64,000 bases of DNA from JAFGFY01 sp964520425. Its GTDB lineage: Bacteria > Desulfobacterota > DSM-4660 > Desulfatiglandales > HGW-15. The position numbers were made by a program, and so were the translations under genes. Of the stretch, positions 16,969 to 24,627 are shown piece after piece; position 1 is the first letter of the stretch, and the number at the start of each line of letters is the position of its first letter. A model generated the notes under the pieces. It was given only the letters and a program-made list of their open reading frames with translations, made no database searches and was not told the DNA's origin. Location: assembly GCA_964520425.1 (NCBI GenBank), contig CAZFMX010000008.1, positions 1-64,000 of the forward strand, given 5' to 3'.

Positions 16969-18225
16969 ATGGATTCTACAAATAAAAAATATTCACTTCG
17001 TACTCTGGGTAATCATTTTTCGGTCAGAAGCTATCGTCTGGCGGCTAGAGCAATGGCGTTCCCTCTACAACACCATCCGATCGTTGAGAGTGTCTATGTG
17101 GCTCGCGGCGTCGCTCGGGGGGAAGTCTCTTTTGGACGCAGTGATATCGATTTGCGTGTCATTGTACGCACTCCAAATCCCGAGTCTGTAGACGGCCCCG
17201 AACTGGTCTCCCTGTATCGCAGAATGTGCATTCTGAGTAGGGTCAATCCTGCGTTTAACCATATGATGGTATTCGATCCGCAAGGCCTTAACAGGTCCAG
17301 CCGACTGGACACGTATCACAATTCCCTGGAACGCAGAAGTGGTATTCTACTCTCCGGCAAAGACAATCCAATCCCATATAATCCCGTCCGCCGGGAGGAT
17401 GCAATTCGTTGGGTTGCATATTACATGGATAGATTTTTCCCCCTTGCAGTGCACCAGAAAAATGGGCGAAACCTGCGTAAATTCTCCGCGGAGATATGGA
17501 AAGCCTGGGCGGTAGCCCGTGGAATAACGCCTGAACCTTACCTGACGATGAAGGAATCCGAGATTGGAGCGCACACCGATCCTGCCGGCGTCGGGCTGTT
17601 GGGCAAAGTTCATGATCCTGAATTCGCTGTGAAATATGTCATGAATCTTGCCGGGATTTTACATAACGCACTTTTCCCTAAACTCCAATCGCTACTGGAG
17701 CCCATTATATTTCGCATGCCCCTGCCGCCCAGGTCTGTTCGCCGGGTTTTTGTGATTTTGCCGCAGCAGATATCCTCACTGCCGGCTGAGGTTTTCGACG
17801 AACATTCATTTATCGCGACGCCGGAGCTGCTTCATCTATACATCCACTTCGTCAATCCATTCATGAACTGGAGTTTTCCCGCAGAACTGAAAAGCATGGG
17901 ATTTCTATCTCCTGAACCGAGAGAATTCGTGCGTGCATGTCTTTTCTATGGACAGGACAATATGCTGCGCTTCCCCGGCTTTGTGCGTCCGGACACCTGG
18001 ACACCAGGCATGACAGTCGCTATTAACCGATACTGCATTCCCTACTTGCGCAACGGAGAGATCCCACCGCCGATACCTGAGAGCGCTATAAAAAAAGAGT
18101 TTAATCATCGGCCGACGGTATCCGAATACTACTTAAGGGATTTCGCGCGGTTGTATCATGAAGCGGTGGAGCATTGGGAGATCCTTCAGCAGCTGGAAGG
18201 GGATTACGGGAATTCCGGAAAGTAA
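16969..18225 (+). CDS. Nucleotidyltransferase-fold protein of unknown function, paralogue 1
   Basis: 418 aa. An N-terminal nucleotidyltransferase core is suggested by VARGVARGEVSFGRSDIDLR (about 45-63): the G-rich turn followed by SDIDL places two metal-binding aspartates as in the Pol-beta superfamily. The remainder (about 110-410) is helical with no domain I recognise; conserved pieces include VRREDAIRW, KFSAEIWKAW and LPPRSVRRVFVILPQ. It is about half identical to the protein at 35399-36622 on the other strand, including the C-terminal half. No toxin or antitoxin partner lies nearby. It converges with the O-methyltransferase gene with only 6 bases between stops. Substrate unknown. Confidence 0.7.
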   Translation: MDSTNKKYSLRTLGNHFSVRSYRLAARAMAFPLQHHPIVESVYVARGVARGEVSFGRSDIDLRVIVRTPNPESVDGPELVSLYRRMCILSRVNPAFNHMMVFDPQGLNRSSRLDTYHNSLERRSGILLSGKDNPIPYNPVRREDAIRWVAYYMDRFFPLAVHQKNGRNLRKFSAEIWKAWAVARGITPEPYLTMKESEIGAHTDPAGVGLLGKVHDPEFAVKYVMNLAGILHNALFPKLQSLLEPIIFRMPLPPRSVRRVFVILPQQISSLPAEVFDEHSFIATPELLHLYIHFVNPFMNWSFPAELKSMGFLSPEPREFVRACLFYGQDNMLRFPGFVRPDTWTPGMTVAINRYCIPYLRNGEIPPPIPESAIKKEFNHRPTVSEYYLRDFARLYHEAVEHWEILQQLEGDYGNSGK

Positions 18226-18231
18226 CGTGGA

Positions 18232-19359
18232 TCAATCAGCACACACTGCCTCGATCACCCAGAGCTGAGCTGACGTTGGGAGAGCCCTCGTATAGATAAA
18301 ACCAGCTTCTGCCAGAAGATCGCGGTATTTTTTCTCGGTGCGTTCCTGTCCCCCCATCTGCGTCAACATCCATAAGTCCAGCCATATTGTTTCAGGATTA
18401 TCTTCAGCACAATCAGGCATAAGACGTTCCAATAGAAGTATTTTCCCTTCCTCTCCCAAAGCTTCGCGACAGTTTCTTAGAATCGTAATGCTACGTTCGT
18501 CATCCCAGTTATGAAGGATATTCTTCAGGATATGAACATCCGCACCTGTAGGGATATGGTTGAGTAAGTCTCCTCCAACAATCCTGCACCGTTCAGCCAC
18601 ACCGGCTTCCTCAAGGTAAGGCATAGCGTCGTTGGTGACATGTGGTTGGTCGAACAGAATTCCTTTATGGAAGGGATATGCTTCGAGAATGGCGGCTAGG
18701 AGGGCTCCATGTCCACCGCCTATGTCGCCGATAGTATGAAACGAGTGAAAGTCATAGGCAGCCAGGACGCTTTGTGCAATGCGACTTGTATGTCGTCTCA
18801 TCGCCGTATTATAGGTCACATCAAGTTCAGGATGCTGTCTGAAATACTCAAAGCAATTAGTTTCTAGATCGGTCCAGGCTGATTTGCCGGTCATTACGCT
18901 TTTGAAGAGCGATCCGAACACAACATAACGTCCCTCTCCGCATAGGATGGCGGTATTGATTAACGAGTTACGCTTTTTGGAAAGCAGCCACGTTCCCAAG
19001 GCGGTGAGACTAAAGCGCCCGTCCTTTTTCTCGGATAATACACCCAACACGACAAGGCCTCTTAAAAATCTGTACAATGAAGGTGCGTGAGCTCCGACCG
19101 AAAGGGCCAGGTCATCGCTGTCGCGAGGTCCCTTTACCAGCAAATCGGCCAGGCCGAGTTTAGCTGCTACATAGAGCAGTGCACTTTCTCGATACCCGTT
19201 TAAAGATGCCCGAAGGGCGATCTCTCCCATCCGTGACCTGTTGAGTCTATTTTCCCGGAACCAGATCCGTATAAGACCAACGACAGTCGACAGCAGAAGA
19301 GCGGCGCTTAATCTGAGTTTAACCACAAAGCTCAGGTTGAGAAAGAAAGTTCGATTCAT
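18232..19359 (-). CDS. SAM-dependent O-methyltransferase, family 2 (hydroxyneurosporene/caffeate type)
   Basis: 375 aa. An unusual N-terminal hydrophobic stretch (about 5-33) precedes a dimerisation winged-helix domain (about 50-130, YVAAKLGLADLL, FLRGLVVLGVLSEK). The Rossmann methyltransferase domain (about 170-370) has the SAM motif IGDIGGGHGALLAAILEAYP and the catalytic histidine region LKNILHNWDDE. Members methylate hydroxyls of aromatic or polyketide compounds. The N-terminal segment may tether it to the membrane. Its stop is 6 bases from the convergent nucleotidyltransferase-like gene. Substrate not assigned. Confidence 0.85.
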   Translation of the reverse strand: MNRTFFLNLSFVVKLRLSAALLLSTVVGLIRIWFRENRLNRSRMGEIALRASLNGYRESALLYVAAKLGLADLLVKGPRDSDDLALSVGAHAPSLYRFLRGLVVLGVLSEKKDGRFSLTALGTWLLSKKRNSLINTAILCGEGRYVVFGSLFKSVMTGKSAWTDLETNCFEYFRQHPELDVTYNTAMRRHTSRIAQSVLAAYDFHSFHTIGDIGGGHGALLAAILEAYPFHKGILFDQPHVTNDAMPYLEEAGVAERCRIVGGDLLNHIPTGADVHILKNILHNWDDERSITILRNCREALGEEGKILLLERLMPDCAEDNPETIWLDLWMLTQMGGQERTEKKYRDLLAEAGFIYTRALPTSAQLWVIEAVCAD

Positions 19360-19410
19360 TTTGCACTCAATTATGTGATTTTATATTAGACGTCGATGAA
19401 CAATGGTTAT

Positions 19411-19926
19411 TCATTTCTTTTGCCAGTGACCCTTCACCCATATGCCTTTACTGTTGAAGTGACCGGGCACCCAAATAAAATCCGGCTTCTCTTCCACCCT
19501 CCAATAACCCTCAATCCAAATGATGCCGTCCCAGTAACCGGGTTCCCACACATGACCGACCTTAGGTTTTTCCGGTTTCCAAAAGCCGAATATCCAATCC
19601 CCTTCGTCATTCCAGTAACCCTTAATCCACAAATAGCCTGGTTTGTGTTGAGGTCGCCAAAAACCGCCAACATACTTACCTGATGGATGCATGTACCTTT
19701 CTACCCAGACATAACCCGCTGCCGGCGGAGCAGGCCTTGATGGAAGCGGGGCAAGCTTGAACCGCTGCTTGATAGGCTTTCGAACAGGTGGGGGTGGGGG
19801 TGGCGGCATTACTATTTTTTTCGGTGGTAAGGGCTTTGGAGGCGCGGCCCATGCCTCAAAACTCCCGATCATGTATATTAAAGAAAGGATAAGAGAAAGT
19901 TGGCAAATTGTATTAAGTTTCCTCAT
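19411..19926 (-). CDS. Exported protein with WxxGxW (YxWxxGYW) repeats
   Basis: 171 aa. Signal peptide about 1-27, then a Pro/Lys-rich linker with runs of prolines (about 28-65). Repeated aromatic units follow: YVWVERYMHPSG, YLWIKGYWNDEG, HVWEPGYWDG, IWIEGYWRVEE, FIWVPGHFNSKG, IWVKGHWQKK. This is the WXXGXW repeat pattern found in small exported proteins of proteobacteria, probably a beta structure at the outer surface or in the periplasm. The start follows AAGGAGG. Function unknown. Confidence 0.8.
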   Translation of the reverse strand: MRKLNTICQLSLILSLIYMIGSFEAWAAPPKPLPPKKIVMPPPPPPPVRKPIKQRFKLAPLPSRPAPPAAGYVWVERYMHPSGKYVGGFWRPQHKPGYLWIKGYWNDEGDWIFGFWKPEKPKVGHVWEPGYWDGIIWIEGYWRVEEKPDFIWVPGHFNSKGIWVKGHWQKK

Positions 19927-20269
19927 AATATGCCTCCTTTATTATTAATAAATATGATTCAATTAACTATAGTATATTTAAATTATATAATTATAGATGT
20001 GATCTTGAATTCGAAAAGACTTCAGACTCCCTGTTGATATATCATACGAATCCTCACTGTTGATGTAAAGCAGTAGACGTGAAAAACTGTATCCTTGACT
20101 CTCTGACTCTGTTTTTTAATACTATGATGGAACGGCGGAGCATGCGTTTTGTTCAAGTAATGGATAGCATTCCAACCATCTGAGGATTCCTGGCGGTGTC
20201 TGGTTGTCGGACTTCGGAGATTCCGACTGTTATAAGCATCATCATTTTGTCGTTCAAGGAGGATTTGAA
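19927..20269. other. AT-rich divergent intergenic region
   Basis: No gene. AT-rich to about 20000. A possible rightward promoter TTGACT-16-TAATAC lies at 20095-20122, about 150 bases before the exported protein gene. Confidence 0.4.
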
Positions 20270-20734
20270 ATGAAAAAGTATTTTACCGTGTTCTCCATCG
20301 TGTCTTTTCTCAGTTTCATCCTTTTGATATCTCTATCACATGCGCTTGAACCCATACAGACACAGCCTTCCTCAGACGGGAGACTTGAGGCCTCGCTTAT
20401 TGGGGCAGTCATAAAGAGGGGTGTACTCACGGTCAAGGTTTCTATTGAAAACACTTCCACCGATCGTATTGAGCCCGAATTTGCCTATGAAAGTGTATAC
20501 TTTGCAGATGTTGAAGCCCAGAAAAAATATTTCGCGCTCAAGGATGAGAACGGGTTGTATATTGCGGGACCCCGGCATAGCGAATGGCATGGAGGCAGTT
20601 TCAAGCAGCATATGAACCCAGGCGACAAAATGATCATTTGGGTGAAGTTCCCTGCGCCACCGGAATCAACCAAAGTGGTTGATGTCTTTTTTCCCGGTAT
20701 TCTGCCTTTCGAAGAAGTGGAACTCAAACGATGA
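20270..20734 (+). CDS. Small exported protein of unknown function
   Basis: 154 aa from the ATG at 20270, preceded by AAGGAGG. A longer frame from 20204 has no ribosome-binding site and would bury the signal peptide. Signal peptide about 1-24 (MKKYFTVFSIVSFLSFILL, cut near SHALE). The mature part is a predicted beta-sandwich (GVLTVKVSIENTSTDRIE, KMIIWVKFPAPPESTKV), similar in pattern to periplasmic immunoglobulin-like domains. It is followed after 11 bases by the OmpA-like gene, so the two are probably co-expressed envelope proteins. Confidence 0.75.
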   Translation: MKKYFTVFSIVSFLSFILLISLSHALEPIQTQPSSDGRLEASLIGAVIKRGVLTVKVSIENTSTDRIEPEFAYESVYFADVEAQKKYFALKDENGLYIAGPRHSEWHGGSFKQHMNPGDKMIIWVKFPAPPESTKVVDVFFPGILPFEEVELKR

Positions 20735-20745
20735 CAGGCTGAGAC

Positions 20746-21414
20746 ATGATATTCCGAATCTTGAAATCGGTTTTCTTGGCTTGCACAATTCTTCTTTCTC
20801 TTTCTTCCCCGGCAATCGCTGCAGAAGAATATAAAGGGCCGGACGATGAAGAGACTATAAAGGCCGCCCAGAAAGCCTTGCAGGCTTTGAATTCGGAAAA
20901 AGGGGCCATTCCTATTGCGGGTGTCGAAGTCAACATTCAAGAGGGCACCGTTGTTCGCATTATAGGATTCGAGACGGTTTCTTATTCGGGCAGTTCTGCT
21001 GACATCAATAAAGCCTTAGAAGAGTTTGGAGCAAAAGAGATCGATATGGGGATACAGATTTCCCTCTCAGGAGATATTCTATTTGATTTTGATAAATGGG
21101 AGATCAAGGAGCAAGCGATTGACACTCTGACTAGACTTGCAAAGCTCATAAAAGACCTCAAAAAGCACCGTGTGCTGATTGAGGGGCATACAGACTCGAA
21201 GGGCAGCGAATCCTATAACCTGGATTTGTCGAACAAAAGAGCCCTTTCTGTCAAGGAATGGTTTGTTTCAGCAGGGACTCTTAGTGATATCGAATTTCAG
21301 GTCAAAGGGTATGGTGAGTCTTCACCCATCGCTCCGAACACAAAATCCGATGGCAGCGACAATCCGGACGGAAGAGCTTCAAATCGTCGAGTAGAGATTA
21401 TTATTGGAGATTAA
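20746..21414 (+). CDS. OmpA-family peptidoglycan-binding protein
   Basis: 222 aa. Signal peptide about 1-24 (cleavage after SSPAIAA). A spacer domain (about 25-105) precedes a C-terminal OmpA/MotB domain (about 105-220) with ISLSGDILFDFDKWEIK, LIEGHTDSKGSESYNLDLS, and RASNRRVEIII, the residues that bind diaminopimelate. It is likely periplasmic or outer-membrane associated and tethers the envelope to peptidoglycan. No beta-barrel or lipobox is seen. It is the second gene of a two-gene unit. Confidence 0.9.
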   Translation: MIFRILKSVFLACTILLSLSSPAIAAEEYKGPDDEETIKAAQKALQALNSEKGAIPIAGVEVNIQEGTVVRIIGFETVSYSGSSADINKALEEFGAKEIDMGIQISLSGDILFDFDKWEIKEQAIDTLTRLAKLIKDLKKHRVLIEGHTDSKGSESYNLDLSNKRALSVKEWFVSAGTLSDIEFQVKGYGESSPIAPNTKSDGSDNPDGRASNRRVEIIIGD

Positions 21415-21880
21415 GGTGTTTTTCCCCTTCTCTGACTCTGAATCCGTCTCATTCTGTTATGCCTGAGAATCGCGATCTTCAGCATTTGTAAAGGCTAGCT
21501 GAGTTTCGTGTCCCAGAAGTCACCCACAAAATGACGCGTCCCTGCTAAAAATCCATGCGGGCGTAAGGGGAGCTCTTTTCAGTTCGTCACCATTTATTCA
21601 GAAGTCGTGGAACGGCACCAGGTTTATGCATGTTTTACAACAGCCAAACGGAGCCATATTTTCACAGCAACGATTATCCTTTGTGCCTGTCCATCGGGCG
21701 TAATCCGCTTTGGAGGCGGCAATAGGCTTGGTCGTCTTTTGGGTGACGGAACTGAAAAGACCTCCCCTTACGCCCTCTTTTGCGCGTCCTAGAGTCTATT
21801 CCGTACAATGAGAGTTATTTCCGGGACATGACACTAGTCTCTCTAACCATAATTCCCGATTTTATAGATCATAATGCAGG
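21415..21880. other. Non-coding gap holding a long inverted repeat
   Basis: No gene is supported between the convergent OmpA-like and molybdenum hydroxylase genes. Most of the gap is the inverted repeat at 21559-21775. Confidence 0.6.
21559..21775. repeat. Long inverted-repeat (hairpin) element E
   Basis: About 217 bp. The left arm 21559-21591 (GGGCGTAAGGGGAG, TCTTTTCAG, GTCACC) is complementary to the right arm 21742-21775 (GGTGACGGAACTGAAAAGA, then CTCCCCTTACGCCC) over about 33 bp with a few mismatches. About 150 nt separate the arms. It has the size of the hairpin elements at 28567, 52602 and 58414 and shares GAAAAGACCTC with element C, but lacks their core. Confidence 0.8.
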
Positions 21881-24130
21881 CTACTTAATACTGCCCAGTG
21901 CTTTAAGGACTTTGTCCGGGGTGAACGGATAGTCCATTATTCTCACGCCGATGGCATTATACACCGCCATAAGAACAGCGCTGGGGCCGGGTGAGGTGGC
22001 TATCTCACCAACGCCGACAGCATGAAAACGGTGGCTGGGTATCGGGGTATCCTGAGTAAGGGTTGAAAATTTCGGTAGTTCGTTAAAGGTCCTCCACTTG
22101 TAGTCTATCATGTTGGAGTTCATCATTCGTCCGGTACTGGGATCCAGTATGCCCCCTTCGAATATCGCGGTGTCCAGGCCTGCGGCTCCAAGAGCCCCGT
22201 GCAACTGGCCTTCCAGACAGGCAGGAGCAATGACCTGACCGCATCCGGCGCTGTTCACCACGTTTACCAGCTTAACCCTGCCTGTCGTCGTATCTACTTC
22301 GACCTCGACAAAGGTCATAAGAAAATTGCTTAACGAGAAATCCTCGCTAAATCGGCCCTGACCCAGAACCGTGCGCACTATACCGGTCGCCTTACGCCAG
22401 AGTATCCTGTTATCGGTGTTTTTAATCTCAAATATATATCCATCTTCAGTGTCCAGCTCTTCCGGTTTAAGTTTCATTACCGGTGCCGCCAGTGCCAGCA
22501 GCTGGCACCGTGCGTCTTCAGCGGCCTCGATGACTGCCTTGCCGACCGTATAAGTGCCGCGAGAACCGACTAGGGCAAACTCGAACGGGTTACCGTCCGT
22601 ATCCGGAAAACTCATATTCACATGTTCAAGGGGCAGCTTCAGGACTTCAGCAGCCATCTTACATAAGCTGCTGCGCTGACCCTGCCCAGCCTCCGAGACA
22701 GCGACTAAAATGAGCGCACGTCCATCAGGTGTCAATTTGATCCAGGCTTCGGAATGGTCTTCTCCGACATCCGCATTACAGTGAATGCCCACACCGACTC
22801 CTCGCCGCTTGTTCCCATTGACAGACGTTGGTTGGCCCCATCCCTTCCATTTTTCATCCCAGCCGAATTTAGCTGCACCGTTATCGATGGCCGGAGAAAA
22901 ATCTATACCCCGGTAAATATACTTTATGCCGTTCCGCCAGAAATATTCATCACCAACCCGGACGAAATTCTTTTTGAAGAAGTCCAATGGATCCACATTC
23001 GCTTTTTCCATGGCGATGCCCATGATGGGCAGAATCGAGCTTTCCAGTTCCTGGCCGCCGTAGCCCCTGACGATGCCGGTGGGCGCCCGGTTCGTAACGA
23101 CCAGCTTGGAGCGGAGATCCCAGTTAGGACAGCGTAGTGCCAACTGAAGTTCACCACAGCCTACAGCGATCTCATGCGGCCCTGCTTCCGAACCCGAACC
23201 GGTATTGACAATCCATTCTCCGGTTACAGCCGTGACTGTCCCGTCATTCTTGATGCCTACCCGGGCATTGATGCGACATGACAATCGCAACGAGTAAGCA
23301 GCCAAGTGCTCCTCTTTTGTGTAATAGATCTTGACCGGATGTCTGGTCGCCCGCGATAGTTCTGCAGCGAAACCGATTGGCGTCAGGTTGGCATTTTTCG
23401 TTCCGTAACTGCCGCCGCACTGTGTAGCTATAAACTGCGTGTCTGCCATACGGAAGAAAGGTTGAGCCAGGTATTTGTTCAAGCCAAGGGATTGAGTGGC
23501 CACATAGGCCACCAGCTTATCCGGATTCTTCCAGTATGCAATGACACCCGGAGGTTCCGGCGGTAATGGATTGGGGAAACATTCATAGAATCCCGTACCC
23601 TCTATGATCTCATCAGCTTCGGCAAAGCCTTTGTCAACATCACCCTTGATGACATTTTGCAGAAGCTTGGTGATCTGGGGAATCACGTTGTCCGGGTACT
23701 GGTCGTACAGTGGTGGTTGACCCGGTCTAGTGGCCTCATCGACGTCGTAGCAAGCCTGAAGCGGCTCATATTCCACCTCGATGAGTTCAACCGCATGGTT
23801 CGCAATTTCGGCCGTATCCGCCGCTACCAGAGCTACGGCATCTCCGACAAAGCGCACTTTCTTGTCCAAAAGCCTCATGTGATTGGGGATACCCCAAGTC
23901 GCATCCGGTACATCCTTATATGTCAGTACCGCGTGGACACCGGGCAAGGCCCCCGCCTTGTTGACATCTATGCTCCTTATGTCGGCGTGCGGGAGGGGGC
24001 TCCTGAGTACTTTACCGATGAGCATGTTTGGCAAACGCACATCATCTAGGTATTGTGCTCTTCCAGTGACTATATCCATCGCGTCTTTACGCGGTGTATC
24101 TTTTCCAATGTAACGGTAATTATTTGTCAT
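21881..24130 (-). CDS. Molybdenum hydroxylase, molybdopterin-binding large subunit
   Basis: 749 aa from the ATG at 24130, which overlaps the end of the small-subunit gene and follows AAGGTGGGA. It belongs to the xanthine dehydrogenase/CO dehydrogenase CoxL family. The Mo-cofactor regions are visible: QCGGSYGTKNANLTPI (about 245), TGIVRGYGGQELES (about 350), SEAGQGQRSSLCKMAAEVL (about 490), VGSRGTYTVGK (about 530), and the catalytic glutamate in VGVGEIATSPGP (about 705). The form I CO dehydrogenase signature AYRCSFR is absent. With an HcrB-like FAD subunit the likely substrate is an aromatic or heterocyclic compound or acyl-CoA. It is the last gene of the operon. Confidence 0.92.
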   Translation of the reverse strand: MTNNYRYIGKDTPRKDAMDIVTGRAQYLDDVRLPNMLIGKVLRSPLPHADIRSIDVNKAGALPGVHAVLTYKDVPDATWGIPNHMRLLDKKVRFVGDAVALVAADTAEIANHAVELIEVEYEPLQACYDVDEATRPGQPPLYDQYPDNVIPQITKLLQNVIKGDVDKGFAEADEIIEGTGFYECFPNPLPPEPPGVIAYWKNPDKLVAYVATQSLGLNKYLAQPFFRMADTQFIATQCGGSYGTKNANLTPIGFAAELSRATRHPVKIYYTKEEHLAAYSLRLSCRINARVGIKNDGTVTAVTGEWIVNTGSGSEAGPHEIAVGCGELQLALRCPNWDLRSKLVVTNRAPTGIVRGYGGQELESSILPIMGIAMEKANVDPLDFFKKNFVRVGDEYFWRNGIKYIYRGIDFSPAIDNGAAKFGWDEKWKGWGQPTSVNGNKRRGVGVGIHCNADVGEDHSEAWIKLTPDGRALILVAVSEAGQGQRSSLCKMAAEVLKLPLEHVNMSFPDTDGNPFEFALVGSRGTYTVGKAVIEAAEDARCQLLALAAPVMKLKPEELDTEDGYIFEIKNTDNRILWRKATGIVRTVLGQGRFSEDFSLSNFLMTFVEVEVDTTTGRVKLVNVVNSAGCGQVIAPACLEGQLHGALGAAGLDTAIFEGGILDPSTGRMMNSNMIDYKWRTFNELPKFSTLTQDTPIPSHRFHAVGVGEIATSPGPSAVLMAVYNAIGVRIMDYPFTPDKVLKALGSIK

Positions 24131-24620
24131 TCTTCCCACCTTCGATCACAGCAGTGACAGCTTTCAATACTTCGTAATGTGAAATACATCGGCAGAAATT
24201 GCCGGAAAGGGCTTCTTTAATTTCATCCTCCGTTGGGTCGGGATTTTCGTCCAACAAGGCTTTAACGGTCATAATGATGCCCGGGGTACAAAAACCGCAC
24301 TGGAAGGCGGTGTGGTCAATGAAGGACTGCTGCAACGGATGCAGCCGGCCTGTTTTAGGGTCCTCCAGTCCTTCGATCGTTGTGATATGCATGCCGTCAC
24401 ACTCTACAGTAAGCATTGTGCATGACAGGACGGCTTTACCATTAAGTATGACGGTACAGGCACCGCAAGCTCCCTCGTCGCAGGATATCTTTGTACCGAG
24501 CAGACCCAGATGATTACGCAGGGTTTCTGCTAACGTATCCGATGGAATGATGTCTTTCCCGATCATCAGTTCATAGGGTTTATTGTTGACTACCAGGTTT
24601 ATTATTGATTTATCCGGCAT
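24120..24620 (-). CDS. Molybdenum hydroxylase, 2x[2Fe-2S] small subunit
   Basis: 166 aa. The start at 24620 (MPDKSIINLVVNNKP) is chosen because GAGGT precedes it; a longer open frame extends into the upstream gene. The N-terminal plant-type ferredoxin domain has CDEGACGACTVILNGKAVLSC (split here as C-x4-C-x2-C-x11-C); the C-terminal alpha-helical domain has FQCGFCTPG and NFCRCISHYE. These four-cysteine sets bind two clusters passing electrons from molybdenum to FAD. It lies 7 bases after the FAD subunit gene and overlaps the large-subunit start. Confidence 0.95.
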   Translation of the reverse strand: MPDKSIINLVVNNKPYELMIGKDIIPSDTLAETLRNHLGLLGTKISCDEGACGACTVILNGKAVLSCTMLTVECDGMHITTIEGLEDPKTGRLHPLQQSFIDHTAFQCGFCTPGIIMTVKALLDENPDPTEDEIKEALSGNFCRCISHYEVLKAVTAVIEGGKNDK

Positions 24621-24627
24621 AGTGACC